Origin: CAZUXY01 sp964624235
GTDB lineage: Bacteria > Spirochaetota > UBA4802 > UBA5368
Direction: 5' to 3'
Assembly (NCBI GenBank): GCA_964624235.1
Contig: CAZUXY010000004.1
Location: forward strand, 1 to 64,000
DNA: 64,000 nt
The notes beneath the pieces were generated by a model, which had not been told where the DNA came from, did no database searches, and saw only the letters and a list, made by a program, of their open reading frames with translations. Shown here piece after piece: positions 24,795 through 34,821 of this stretch (positions are counted from its first letter, which is position 1; each line of letters starts with the position of its first letter). Position numbers and translations under genes: made by a program.

Positions 24795-26486
24795 ATGAAA
24801 AGGAACAGGTCCCAATTGCTCATTGTTCTTCTTTCGGTCTGTGTGTTTGCCTATATTATCTATATTAATGCAAACAGGTCACCGTATTTCACTGATGCCC
24901 TCAATTATCGCAAGTCGTTTTCCTTTGAAAAAACCTACAACACCTCGATTGTAAAACCGGTCTGTCCCCGTTTTGAAAGGATTATCCTGCTGGTGCTTGA
25001 CGGGGTCTGCCGGGATCTGCTGTACGATGAGGGTATTGCGCCGGTAATCAATGCCCGCTGGAAAAAATCCGGCCTGCGGTTCGGGAAGGCCCATGCCTCT
25101 CTTCCCACCATCAGCGCACCCAATTATTTTACACTCATCACGGGCGCACCGCCTTTTCTGCACGGTGTTACCAACAATGCACGAAGACAAACATTGGACC
25201 GCAGGATTAAAACAATCTTCAGTTATCTTGAGGCGTCAGGCCTTTCCTCCGCCTGTATCGGCTTCAACTGGTACAAGACTCTTACCGGATCGGAACCTTC
25301 CCTCTATATCCCCGTTGAATGCTGCGAGCAGGACGATTCACCGGAGGTGCTACAATCACTCCTGCGCCTGATAAGGGCGCGCACACTCCCCTTTTTCACC
25401 CTTGCCCACTTTCTTGCTCCCGACAACGCCGCGCACCTGACCAGATCGAATAAAAGCCATTTGTATCTTGAATCCATAAGGATCATCGACCGTCTTACGG
25501 AAGAACTCTTCAATGCGATAGATCGTAATTATCCCAACACATTGATTATCATCACCGCCGACCACGGTATGAACGTAGACGGAAACCACGGCGGCAAAGA
25601 TGAAGCCAGCCTGATGATACCGCTGCTGCTGCTCGCCCCCCACGGCTCGACGGCGGGCCGCGCTTTTCAGGGCGGTATATCCATAGAACGTGAAATTCAT
25701 AATATCGACATCTGCACCACCATAGCTGCCGTCTCGGGGATCCCGCTGCCACTTTTCTGCACAGGCACCATTCTTTACGAACTCTTCGGGAACGAAATCC
25801 CGTTACAAACGGTTGCCGAATCAATCGACAAAAAGGAATACGTACTGGCGGCCCTGCGGGGATTCGGAGTTAAGGGATATCCCGTTACGGAGAACACGGT
25901 CCAGAGCTCTTTGATGCACGACCGCAACCTGGGTATGGAAATAGCGGACCACCCGACCAATTTTCGTATCCGTACATTGCGGTATCAGCGTATCATCGCT
26001 TCGGTGCTGTTCCTGCTTTTCATTATATGGGTGGTCACTAAATCAGTAAAAGGTGTACCCTCGATTCTGGCGTTTAATGGAATCGTGCTGATTGTTGTAG
26101 GCACGGTATCGGGATACATTGCTTCCCGAAACATCTACGACATTGCAATTGCCCTGATGATCATCACTCTTACGATCGCCTGTTTTTTATATGTTCGATT
26201 TCTGCTGGAACCGTCACTCGTGATACACATCAGCGCATACGGCACCGTAATGAATATCCTTGCGCCGATGCTTGCTGAAACAGTACTTATCTCGGCGTAT
26301 TATTTCCCCTTCCTGACGCTTGTCCCTGATCCGCAAATCTTTCCCTTCAGGTTTTATTATACTGCCTTCACGACACCTTTCATCATTACCGGCCTGATTG
26401 TTTTATTCACCAGGATACGGCAGAGGAGTTATCTGATCGCCGGTAACGATGCGGGAAATTCGAGGGGCACACGGAGTGAGGTATAA
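24795..26486 (+). CDS. Membrane-anchored alkaline phosphatase-superfamily phosphodiesterase
   Basis: The 563 residues start with one membrane span (about 7-25), followed by a nucleotide pyrophosphatase/phosphodiesterase domain: LVLDGVCRD near 66-73 with the first metal Asp69, the presumed nucleophile Thr in LPTISAPNY near 103-111, and the ADHGMNVDGNHGG metal motif near 254-266. From about 395 onward there are five further hydrophobic segments. The catalytic domain should face the periplasm. The C-terminal membrane part is unlike soluble NPPs and recalls GPI-ethanolamine phosphate transferases. It is followed by fbp after 5 bases, so the two are probably cotranscribed. Confidence 0.75.
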   Translation: MKRNRSQLLIVLLSVCVFAYIIYINANRSPYFTDALNYRKSFSFEKTYNTSIVKPVCPRFERIILLVLDGVCRDLLYDEGIAPVINARWKKSGLRFGKAHASLPTISAPNYFTLITGAPPFLHGVTNNARRQTLDRRIKTIFSYLEASGLSSACIGFNWYKTLTGSEPSLYIPVECCEQDDSPEVLQSLLRLIRARTLPFFTLAHFLAPDNAAHLTRSNKSHLYLESIRIIDRLTEELFNAIDRNYPNTLIIITADHGMNVDGNHGGKDEASLMIPLLLLAPHGSTAGRAFQGGISIEREIHNIDICTTIAAVSGIPLPLFCTGTILYELFGNEIPLQTVAESIDKKEYVLAALRGFGVKGYPVTENTVQSSLMHDRNLGMEIADHPTNFRIRTLRYQRIIASVLFLLFIIWVVTKSVKGVPSILAFNGIVLIVVGTVSGYIASRNIYDIAIALMIITLTIACFLYVRFLLEPSLVIHISAYGTVMNILAPMLAETVLISAYYFPFLTLVPDPQIFPFRFYYTAFTTPFIITGLIVLFTRIRQRSYLIAGNDAGNSRGTRSEV

Positions 26487-26491
26487 GGTTA

Positions 26492-27517
26492 ATGTCGGGC
26501 AGAATCACTACTCTTACACAACACATAATCGAAGAGCAGAGAAAGCACCCGGGCGCGACAGGGAAATTCACCGATCTGATGAATGACCTTGCTTTTGCGG
26601 CCAAACTGATCTCCCACCACGTCAACAAAGCCGGGCTGCTGGATATACTCGGGGAAACAGGCACCGTCAACATACAGGGAGAGCGGGTAAAAAAGCTCGA
26701 TCTGTACGCGCACGACATCATGGTCAGTGCCCTTGGGAGGGGGGGCAATTTCTGCGCCATGGCCTCTGAAGAAGAAGAACACATTATACCCATACCGGAA
26801 GGTTATCCACGGGGCGGATATATATGTCTTTTTGATCCTCTTGACGGTTCATCCAATATTGACGCCAACGTGAGCGTAGGGACCATATTTTCGATTTACC
26901 GACGCGTTACAGCCGACTCCCGGCAATGCGCCGCGGAAGACGTGCTGCAACAGGGCAGGCGCCAGATTTGCGCCGGCTATGTGATCTACGGTTCAAGCAC
27001 CATGATGGTATATTCTACCGGGAACGGAGTCAACGGCTTCACGCTTGATCCCGGTTATGGTGAATTCGTACTTTCTCATCCATCTATACGGACTCCCGAC
27101 CGGGCCTCGCTGTACAGCGTAAACGAAAGCCATTACGATTTCTGGGAGAAGGGTGTGCAAGAGTATATCGATTACATAAAGCGGACAGATCCCTCGACGG
27201 GAAGGCCTCTCAACTCCCGTTATATAGGATCACTGGTAAGCGATTTCCACCGGAACCTGCTGTACGGCGGGATATTCCTGTATCCCTCCAGCACCCGGTC
27301 GCCCGGCGGCAAACTGCGACTCATGTACGAAGCCAACCCTCTCGCGTTGATCATAGAACAGGCGGGAGGAAAGGCCAGCGACGGCAAAGACAATATACTC
27401 GATATTAAACCCGAGAAACTGCACCAGCGCGTGCCGCTTTACATCGGGTGCGCCCATGATGTCGCACTGGTCGAGAGGTTTATCAAAGGGAGCGCTCATC
27501 CCGTCCCCCGAGAATGA
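26492..27517 (+). CDS. fbp: Fructose-1,6-bisphosphatase class I
   Basis: Class I FBPase removes the 1-phosphate of fructose 1,6-bisphosphate in gluconeogenesis. The 341-residue protein has the metal/phosphate motif FDPLDGSSNID at 114-124, the acidic SEEEE at 92-96, YGSSTMMVYSTG in the middle and the LYEANPLALIIEQAGG-type late segment. Length is normal. It follows the phosphodiesterase by 5 bases. Confidence 0.95.
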   Translation: MSGRITTLTQHIIEEQRKHPGATGKFTDLMNDLAFAAKLISHHVNKAGLLDILGETGTVNIQGERVKKLDLYAHDIMVSALGRGGNFCAMASEEEEHIIPIPEGYPRGGYICLFDPLDGSSNIDANVSVGTIFSIYRRVTADSRQCAAEDVLQQGRRQICAGYVIYGSSTMMVYSTGNGVNGFTLDPGYGEFVLSHPSIRTPDRASLYSVNESHYDFWEKGVQEYIDYIKRTDPSTGRPLNSRYIGSLVSDFHRNLLYGGIFLYPSSTRSPGGKLRLMYEANPLALIIEQAGGKASDGKDNILDIKPEKLHQRVPLYIGCAHDVALVERFIKGSAHPVPRE

Positions 27518-27852
27518 TGATCACGGATCAGCAACACCTCCCCGGTCATCAAGGAAAACATCGCTGCGTGCGGCATGGGAAAAATAAAAGTATTTTATAA
27601 AAATGCATGGACATAAACCGCGCGGTTCAGAGAAACATGATCTGTCAAGCGGGAGCTTCGCTTTCAATGAGCGCTAACGCCTTCCACAGCGGTATTGCGG
27701 TAATGCCGTATCCGTGCAAATAAGGGCATTGGCATACAGGTATCAATATTTTTATGCATACCCTTATTCACACACTACCTGATAGGGCATGAAAAGGTAT
27801 TGGAAGACAGTTTTCGACATCAGCGATAACCTATTCAAAAGAGGGGCACACA
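27518..27852. other. Untranslated stretch before hisF
   Basis: These 335 bases between fbp and hisF hold no convincing gene. I looked for a his leader: one short frame beginning at 27754 has two His codons but neither a run of His nor a terminator follows, so I do not call one. A GGTAT/ATACC inverted repeat surrounds an A/T stretch at about 27739-27762. Confidence 0.4.
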
Positions 27853-28614
27853 ATGCTGGCCAAAAGGATCATTCCCTGCCTGGATGTTAAAGACGGCAGG
27901 GTGGTAAAGGGAGTGAATTTCATTAATTTCAGGGACGCCGGTGATCCTGTGGAAAACGCAAAATTTTATGACAAAGAAGGCGCCGATGAAATTGTCTTCC
28001 TGGATATTACCGCGTCATCCGATCGCCGTGAAATAGTACTCAACATGGTAAAAAACGTTGCAGAAGCGGTCAACATCCCTTTTACCGTCGGCGGAGGTAT
28101 TCGAACCGTTGACGATGTGAGAATGATTCTGGAAAACGGTGCGGACAAGGTGTCGATCAACACCGCGGCGGTACTTAATCCCGATATAATCGGCAATTCG
28201 GCCGTCCGCTTCGGCTCGCAGTGCATACTGGTGGCTATCGACGCGAAAAAAAACGAAGGAAAGGGCTGGTCGGTTTTTCTTAACGGCGGCCGGACCCCCA
28301 CAGATGTTGACGCCGTCGAGTGGGCGATACGCGCCTGTGATCTCGGCGCCGGCGAAATTCTGCTCACCAGCATGGACCGGGACGGCACCAGACTGGGATA
28401 CGATGTTGAACTTACCCGCACCATAGCGGATGCCGTTACCATACCCGTGATCGCGTCGGGAGGTGTGGGAACGATGGACCATATGTACCAGGGATTTATC
28501 GAAGCCGGAGCCGATGCGGTACTCGCCGCGTCGATTTTTCATTTCAGGGAGCTTGGCATCGCCGAGGTGAAAAAACACCTCGCTGAAAGGGGTATCCCGA
28601 TGCGTTTAATATAG
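27853..28614 (+). CDS. hisF: Imidazole glycerol phosphate synthase subunit HisF
   Basis: HisF is the cyclase subunit that uses ammonia from HisH to make imidazole glycerol phosphate and AICAR. The 253-residue (beta/alpha)8 barrel shows LDVKDGRVVKG at 10-20 with catalytic Asp11, the phosphate-binding VGGGIRT at 79-85, the second catalytic Asp130 in VAIDAKK, and ASGGVG near the end. No other his gene lies in the window. The stop codon directly abuts the stop of the convergent gene. Confidence 0.96.
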   Translation: MLAKRIIPCLDVKDGRVVKGVNFINFRDAGDPVENAKFYDKEGADEIVFLDITASSDRREIVLNMVKNVAEAVNIPFTVGGGIRTVDDVRMILENGADKVSINTAAVLNPDIIGNSAVRFGSQCILVAIDAKKNEGKGWSVFLNGGRTPTDVDAVEWAIRACDLGAGEILLTSMDRDGTRLGYDVELTRTIADAVTIPVIASGGVGTMDHMYQGFIEAGADAVLAASIFHFRELGIAEVKKHLAERGIPMRLI

Positions 28615-29688
28615 CTACAGAATCAGTACGGCCACGATTATCCCTATTACGAGGAAAATCACCGTAACGGCTATTATGATGGAGATTGTCCTTCCGGTTC
28701 CCTCCTCGGGGGAAACCCTGGCCATTTCGTACATTGCGTCCATCAATACTTTGATGTTTGATTCTGCCTCGATAATCTTCACAAAAACGCCCTTTGCGAT
28801 TATCGCAAAAATGGTATAACCTGAATCCCTGTTGTACGTTATGGTCTTTATACGCGCGGTCATCGGTTTAAAGGCGTCACTCTCATAAGAATTCAGTGCC
28901 TGGGCCACCGCGACCGCTTTCGGATTTTTATCGTGTATGACCACCTTCACCCTGTCTCCGGGCTGCAGGCTCGAAATATCCCTGCCCCTTATCGGCGCCA
29001 GCACAAAACCCGCCGAAAGCACCATCTTGACCCCTTCCTGGCCTTCATGGATGTCTTCCTCATTTTCCGATTTACCGGCTTTTGCGGACTCATCCGCGCC
29101 TTGCTCCGGCACGTTCAGCGTGGAAGGATCTGTTTTATGCGTGGTCACCGAGTACAATTCGGCATCCAGTGAGGATAACGACTGGTATTCAACCTTCAGG
29201 TCGATCCGTTGCAGGTTGAAAATAAACTGGATAAGCTTCTGGAAACTGCGCTGAAGGGATATGGCGTTGTTATGCTCTATGTACCGGTTCAGGTCTTTGC
29301 AGAAACCCATGTTGAAGGTTTCACTGAGCCTGTTCTTAAGGGTGGTCGACAGGCTTTCATTATAATCCTTATTGCCGCGTAATTCAACCAGTTCCTTCTC
29401 AAACACCTTCCAGTCCACCGACGTATTCATGCGTCTGGTCATATAGGTAGGCAGTACGGCAACGCAGGAATCATACAGCCTGTTGTAAACATTATTGTAG
29501 AAAACGATGAAAACCCCGTTGAGGGAGGATGACTGAAACAATCCCTTGAGAACGTACAAATCTTTATATGAACCCGACAGCATCTCCCTCGCTTTTTCCA
29601 CATCGCCGTTCACATGATGAAGAGCCAGCTTCATGCGTGCGGTCTGTTCGGATATGGAATCGAGCGAGGTGTTCTGTACCTTTTCCAT
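28615..29688 (-). CDS. Tail-anchored protein of unknown function
   Basis: I do not recognise this 357-residue protein. The N-terminal 180 residues are mainly helical. An acidic low-complexity linker follows (about 190-220: EQGADES, ENEEDIHEGQEG). Then comes a strand-rich domain with APIRGRDISSLQPGDRVKVVI and a YTIFAIIAKGVFVKI segment, and finally one hydrophobic span (about 332-355) at the extreme C-terminus. The layout indicates a tail-anchored inner-membrane protein with its bulk in the cytosol. It is 30 bases downstream of a response regulator gene on the same strand, so a signalling link is plausible. Confidence 0.6.
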   Translation of the reverse strand: MEKVQNTSLDSISEQTARMKLALHHVNGDVEKAREMLSGSYKDLYVLKGLFQSSSLNGVFIVFYNNVYNRLYDSCVAVLPTYMTRRMNTSVDWKVFEKELVELRGNKDYNESLSTTLKNRLSETFNMGFCKDLNRYIEHNNAISLQRSFQKLIQFIFNLQRIDLKVEYQSLSSLDAELYSVTTHKTDPSTLNVPEQGADESAKAGKSENEEDIHEGQEGVKMVLSAGFVLAPIRGRDISSLQPGDRVKVVIHDKNPKAVAVAQALNSYESDAFKPMTARIKTITYNRDSGYTIFAIIAKGVFVKIIEAESNIKVLMDAMYEMARVSPEEGTGRTISIIIAVTVIFLVIGIIVAVLIL

Positions 29689-29718
29689 TGGGTTAACGGA
29701 CAGGTCCCGGTGGTTTGC

Positions 29719-30165
29719 TCAAATTTTTTTCTTAGTGATAACCTGTTTAATTCTATCGAGCAGCATTACACGTTGAAGGGGCTTGAGTATAAAATCATCG
29801 GCCCCCATTTTCAGCAGGTCCGCTATTATATTTTTGCCTGTGTCATCGCTGATAAAAACAATAGCCGCCCTGGGATTTTTCAGCTTGAGCTCATAGAGCA
29901 TCGCGTATCCGTCCAGAACCGGCATGTCAAGGTCAGTGGTTATAAGGTCCAGATCCTTGCTGAACTTATCATACAGCGTCAGCGCCTCTTTACCGTTTTG
30001 CGCCTGGGCGAGAACCTGATACCCCTCCGATTCGAGAATCTGCACAAGCTGCTTTCTCTGGAAGTCCTTGTCTTCCACCACCATCACCTTATAAGGCCGG
30101 CCACTGGGCTTTATCCCGTCCGGCCGTTTGGTATTAAGGGTTGGAAAATCATGCTGACTTCTCAT
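29719..30165 (-). CDS. Stand-alone response regulator (CheY-like)
   Basis: The 148 residues contain one receiver domain preceded by about 24 unconserved residues. Acidic pocket Glu31/Asp32, phospho-acceptor Asp78 (TTDLDMP), Ser106 (FISDD) and Lys128 (LKPL) are all present, so it should be phosphorylatable. There is no output domain. It is immediately upstream of the tail-anchored unknown, with which it may be cotranscribed. A possible promoter (TTGTTT, 18 bases, TATATT) lies near 30195-30230 on the minus strand. No histidine kinase is in the window. Confidence 0.88.
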   Translation of the reverse strand: MRSQHDFPTLNTKRPDGIKPSGRPYKVMVVEDKDFQRKQLVQILESEGYQVLAQAQNGKEALTLYDKFSKDLDLITTDLDMPVLDGYAMLYELKLKNPRAAIVFISDDTGKNIIADLLKMGADDFILKPLQRVMLLDRIKQVITKKKI

Positions 30166-30426
30166 TATCGTCTCCTGGATCGATCGCCTTCTTTATTAAT
30201 ATAGCTTATTTTAATCCTGAAAAACAAGTACAATTTTTTATTCCTCGAAATATACATCCTGTTTGGAAAATTCCCCCGTATTCTCCATAAAACAATATTC
30301 AGGTAAATGTATTACCCTGCCGTTTTTCAATAAAAAACAAGACGTAAAAGGCGGCCTGTCAACCTATAAATAGCGCAACCCGGCGTTTTTCGTTGTATAG
30401 TATGAAACCGGGTCTTTTCCGGCTTT

Positions 30427-31527
30427 TCATACCGATTCCAATTCATAATCCGTTCCGCCTATTCCTATTTCGCGTGCATATTCGAGCAGATACTTCCACG
30501 GGAGATCATAGAGCTTCATCAGGTTGTCTTTCCCGGGCGCCTTATCAAATATTTTCGAACCCGGCAGAGGAACAGCGTTGTTTATCAGTTCAGCTGATGC
30601 CAGGTCCACCGCTACCGGGTCGCGGGCAGCGAGTATTCCGATGTTGGGAACAATGGGCATATCATTCCAGTAGTAACAGTCACACTGAGGGGAGACGTCC
30701 ATAATATAATTAATAAAAATCCATTTCCCCGGTTTCGTTTCCATTATTCCCTTCACGTATTCCGCGGTTCTTTCATGCAGGGGTTTATGATCGGTGGTCC
30801 ATATCACCGGGATGGCGTCGCAGGCGCAGATTACCGTACATTCGCCGCAGCTTATGCACCGGCTCTCATCAATGAAGGCCTTTCGATCCTGGTTGAATGA
30901 AATGGCGTCCGCCGGGCACCGCCTGATGCACATCCCGCAGGAGGTGCACTTGCCCTCATCGACCCTGGGATGCATGTCGGAATGCAGCATCTGTTTTCCT
31001 GAACGGGGGGCGCACCCCATGGCGACATTTTTCAACGCACCGCCGAGACCGTAAAGCTCGTGTCCCTTGACATGCGACACCACTATGACAGAATCGGCGT
31101 CGTATATCGCCGACGCTATCTTGATTTCCTTGAAATGCCGGGACCCCGACGTTATGGTTTTATAATCATTTCCTTTGAGACCATCGGCTATGATCACCGG
31201 CGCACCCGCAATGGAGGGGAGAAAGCCGTTAAGATGGGCGTTATCCAGATGGTCCGCCGCGTTGCTCCTACTCCCCCTGTAAAGGGTGTTCGAGTCCGTG
31301 ATAAAGGGTTTCGCCCCCTGCTGACGTACGTTGTCGGCGACAACCTTCAGCACCTGGGCCGGAACATACGCAAGGTTCCCGTACTCCCCGAAATGAGTCT
31401 TGATCGCCACCAGTTCGTTCTTCTCCACTATGTTTTCCAGTCCGGCATTTTGCAGAAGTTTTCTGGTCTTGCTGAAAATATTCTCTCTGCTGTTGCACCG
31501 GAAACTGGAGAAGTATACTTTGGTCAT
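30427..31527 (-). CDS. DUF362 protein with two [4Fe-4S] ferredoxin motifs
   Basis: The 366 residues consist of a DUF362 domain interrupted in its middle (roughly 190-245) by two ferredoxin motifs, CTSCGMCIRRCP and CISCGECTVICAC. The second cluster ends CACD rather than C-P. DUF362 proteins are iron-sulfur proteins of unknown reaction; some sit in anaerobic electron-transfer operons. I start it at 31527 because GGAGGA is spaced 7 bases upstream; an in-frame ATG at 31566 is less likely. The gene is single, divergent from the large surface protein gene. Confidence 0.85.
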   Translation of the reverse strand: MTKVYFSSFRCNSRENIFSKTRKLLQNAGLENIVEKNELVAIKTHFGEYGNLAYVPAQVLKVVADNVRQQGAKPFITDSNTLYRGSRSNAADHLDNAHLNGFLPSIAGAPVIIADGLKGNDYKTITSGSRHFKEIKIASAIYDADSVIVVSHVKGHELYGLGGALKNVAMGCAPRSGKQMLHSDMHPRVDEGKCTSCGMCIRRCPADAISFNQDRKAFIDESRCISCGECTVICACDAIPVIWTTDHKPLHERTAEYVKGIMETKPGKWIFINYIMDVSPQCDCYYWNDMPIVPNIGILAARDPVAVDLASAELINNAVPLPGSKIFDKAPGKDNLMKLYDLPWKYLLEYAREIGIGGTDYELESV

Positions 31528-31730
31528 CTGCGGATCCTCCTCACGGATGATTATACTGTTCCCCATTATGCCCGATTCTTTTACAATGGCAATAATTTTC
31601 CATTACCTTTCACTGCCCCTGTGCCATACCGGCATGATCATATTAGCACGGAAAATCCCGTTTGCTACCGTTGACTATTCCCCGCAATATCCTGTTTGAC
31701 GAAAAAATTATGGAATGCCAGATTGCATCC

Positions 31731-34652
31731 ATGAAAAAATGGACAGTACTCATGCTTTTTGCCCTGATTGTTTGTACTGCGCCCGCAAAGATCAGCGCGG
31801 CCGTTATGTTCGATCCCTCCCTGAAATGGAACTCGATCGTCACAGAGCACTTCCGGGTCCATTATCATCAGGGCCTGGAGGCATACGCGCGCCGAACCGC
31901 CGAAACAGCGGAAAAAATTTATCCATGGCTTACCCGTGTTCATAACTGGAAGCCCCGACTAAGGACCGATCTTGTTCTGACAGACAACACCGACCTGGCG
32001 AACGGATTCGCCATGCCCTACCCTTTCAACAGGGTGCAGATATATACGGTAAGACCGCCCATGGATTCGGAATTGAACAACTTTGTGCGATGGGACCAGA
32101 TGATCTTCACCCATGAATATACGCACATACTCAATATGGATGCTATAAATGGACTACCCTCTTGCACACGCGACACGATAGGAAGGTTCTGTTTCCCCGG
32201 CATATTCATGCCCATCTGGGCTCTTGAGGGAAACGCCGTCAACTACGAATCCCTGCTGGAAGGCAGAGGGCGCAACAACAGTACCATGACCGATATGGTA
32301 TTGAGGACCGAATATGCCGGGAACAGATTCAAGTCCATCACCATGGCCTCCCATTACCCCAGGGAATGGCCTGCCGGCAGCGTACCCTATCTGTACGGCG
32401 GTCTGTTCGTTCAGTACCTGGAGAAGAAATACGGAAAAAACAGTTTCGCTCGGATATTCGAAGACAACTCGGACAACATCATCCCCTACCTCGTAAACCG
32501 TTCCGCCAGGAACAACTATGATGAAACCTTCATACATTTATGGAAGGAGTGGGAATCCTTTCTAAAAGTCCGCTACGAACGTCAACTGAGTGATATCCTC
32601 AGTAAGGGAACACGCATAATCCGAACGATCACCGACTCGGGTTATAAGACCACCCTCCCCCGGTTCAGCCGTGACGGCGGCTGGATCGGCTTCGTCAGAA
32701 TGGACGCCGGCAGGAAAGCCGTACTGATGAAATACTCTCTGCATTCCCTGAAGTTCAGTACACTCTGCGAGGTCAATTATCCCTCGTCGATCAGCATTAC
32801 GGAAAAGGGGAGCATTTTTCTTACCGATGTCGAACTTCACCGTTCATTCTCCCTGTATAATGATGTGTATGCCTACACCGGCAGAAAAGAAAAACTGAGC
32901 GACGGAGGGCGCGTTCATTTTCTGGACACCGGGAAGGACGGAAGCCGATGGGTGTATATCCATCATGAGTCCGATCGCTACAGCATCAGGTTTTCCCGAA
33001 GCCACTTCAAAAATCCCACACCGCTGTTGGAAAATACCGATATACAGCTCGCCTTCCCCCGTATCTCCCCGGACGGATCAAAAACAGTGTTCTGCATCAG
33101 GGACAGGACAGGCTCCGTAGACCTTGCCCTGTATGATTCGGCGGACAATTCCATATCGAGGCTCACCTCCGATTCCTACAACGACATCACCCCCGCGTGG
33201 CACCCCGACGGGGAAAGAATCATATTCACCTCAGATCGTGACGGGGTGTATAATCTGTATGATTACACAATAGCAACCGCTGCCATCCGGCGGCTGACCA
33301 ACGTGACCGGGGGGGCTTTCCATCCCGATGTTTCCCCCGACGGCAGGCGGATTGTAATGGCCCTGTACGGGCCCGGCGGTTATAATATCGCCCTCACCGA
33401 TTATCCAGAAAATCCTCCCCGGATCGGGGTAGGTGCCGGAACACCATTCCCGGAAGATTTTTTTTCCGCACCGTCCGAAGAACCCCGAGGACCCGTCATA
33501 CCCAAGTTCGAGAGATACAGTCCCATCAGTTCCATCGCACCACCGCTCTGGATCCCCCTCATCGGCAGTACCGAAATGTATGAAGGGCGCTATGATTTCG
33601 CCCTGGGGTTCATGCTTCCGGGCAGTGACACCCTGTACCGTCATTTTTATACCGCCATGGCGGAATATTTCACGGTGCAGCAGAGACTGCACGTAAACGC
33701 ACAGTATACGTATGCGGGGCTTTATCCCGACATTATCTTAAACTATGAAAACGAGGGCATCTTCCCCGGCGACGACACGTTTCCCTGGAGCGACCGGACC
33801 CCTTATGCGCTCAAAAGAACACTCACGCAGTCAGGCTCGGTCACCTTTGGTTTTCCCATTTATTTCGTTCGAAGCGGCCATTATATTATTGCGGGATATC
33901 ATTTAGAAGAGACCCGTACCGATGTGGCCATGCCCTATAACACGGGCGTAACCCGCCACAGCGATCTGCTGACGCGGTTCGGCGCCGGTTATGTTTATTC
34001 CTGCGCACTGGAATACGGGTATTCCATCAGCAAAGAAGATGGTCGAGAAATCTCGGTTTTTTCCGATATATATACCAGGGCATTGGGATCGGATCTGTCA
34101 TATTTCAAGGGATGGGCGGAATACAAGGAATACCTGAAAGGACCTCTGACGAACCACGTGTTCGCGTTTACTGCAAGAGGAGGAATCGCCGAAAATAATC
34201 CGCGATACCTGTCGCCTTTCCCCCTGGGAAGGTTCGAGAAGGGAGAATGGCGTACTCCTCCCGATGATGAGGAAAGGCTCGGCATGAGGGGATATCCGTC
34301 AGGCACCCTTTACGGGGACAGGCTGGCAGTGGGTGTTGCCGAATACCGTTTTCCCATCGCGAGAAGGGATGTCGGATCAGGAACATTCCCACTGCTTTTC
34401 AGAAATCTCTGGGGTCTGGCGTTTATGGAATACGGCAATGTCTGGAACGGATCGACCGAACTGGAGGATTTCCGGACTAGTTGTGGAATTGAGCTGCATC
34501 TGAAACTGACCGTCGGTTATTTCGTGGATATTACGGGTTATGCGGGTTTTGCCAGAGGTTTCAACCGGGACGGCGAGGACCAGATTTATTTCGGGTTTGC
34601 AACCGTACTCGAAGGAGCGCTGAAGGGTAAAAAGCCGCTTGTAACCCGGTGA
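31731..34652 (+). CDS. Secreted metallopeptidase-like, TolB-propeller, outer-membrane barrel protein
   Basis: The 973-residue product has three parts. A signal peptide (cleavage near 22, AKISA/AV) precedes a peptidase-MA-like domain with the zinc motif HEYTH at 128-132 and a third ligand Glu166 in WALEGNAV. Residues 270-560 are a TolB/PD40 beta-propeller with repeated SPDG, WHPDG and TSDRDG turns. From about 600 to the end the pattern is amphipathic strands with an aromatic C-terminus, like a BamA/surface-antigen barrel. Reading as a surface-exposed protease with its own barrel is inference. I chose the ATG at 31731 for the signal peptide; no strong ribosome-binding site is visible, and further in-frame starts lie upstream. 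Confidence 0.72.
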   Translation: MKKWTVLMLFALIVCTAPAKISAAVMFDPSLKWNSIVTEHFRVHYHQGLEAYARRTAETAEKIYPWLTRVHNWKPRLRTDLVLTDNTDLANGFAMPYPFNRVQIYTVRPPMDSELNNFVRWDQMIFTHEYTHILNMDAINGLPSCTRDTIGRFCFPGIFMPIWALEGNAVNYESLLEGRGRNNSTMTDMVLRTEYAGNRFKSITMASHYPREWPAGSVPYLYGGLFVQYLEKKYGKNSFARIFEDNSDNIIPYLVNRSARNNYDETFIHLWKEWESFLKVRYERQLSDILSKGTRIIRTITDSGYKTTLPRFSRDGGWIGFVRMDAGRKAVLMKYSLHSLKFSTLCEVNYPSSISITEKGSIFLTDVELHRSFSLYNDVYAYTGRKEKLSDGGRVHFLDTGKDGSRWVYIHHESDRYSIRFSRSHFKNPTPLLENTDIQLAFPRISPDGSKTVFCIRDRTGSVDLALYDSADNSISRLTSDSYNDITPAWHPDGERIIFTSDRDGVYNLYDYTIATAAIRRLTNVTGGAFHPDVSPDGRRIVMALYGPGGYNIALTDYPENPPRIGVGAGTPFPEDFFSAPSEEPRGPVIPKFERYSPISSIAPPLWIPLIGSTEMYEGRYDFALGFMLPGSDTLYRHFYTAMAEYFTVQQRLHVNAQYTYAGLYPDIILNYENEGIFPGDDTFPWSDRTPYALKRTLTQSGSVTFGFPIYFVRSGHYIIAGYHLEETRTDVAMPYNTGVTRHSDLLTRFGAGYVYSCALEYGYSISKEDGREISVFSDIYTRALGSDLSYFKGWAEYKEYLKGPLTNHVFAFTARGGIAENNPRYLSPFPLGRFEKGEWRTPPDDEERLGMRGYPSGTLYGDRLAVGVAEYRFPIARRDVGSGTFPLLFRNLWGLAFMEYGNVWNGSTELEDFRTSCGIELHLKLTVGYFVDITGYAGFARGFNRDGEDQIYFGFATVLEGALKGKKPLVTR

Positions 34653-34821
34653 ATACCGACTTGCGACGAATATACGCTATTTGTGTTTACTGACCCCTGT
34701 GGGTCAGGGTAACATAAAGGTACGAGTAAATATTTACAAAAAAGTACTTTATATATTTCTTTACCTGTGGTTTGTTAGCCCTGATGGAAGGGATTGATTT
34801 CTGTCACCGAGGAGTTGCATA

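Noticed and set aside
27754..27792. Possible his leader peptide before hisF
   Set aside because: The short frame has only two His codons, and no terminator or alternative stems follow.
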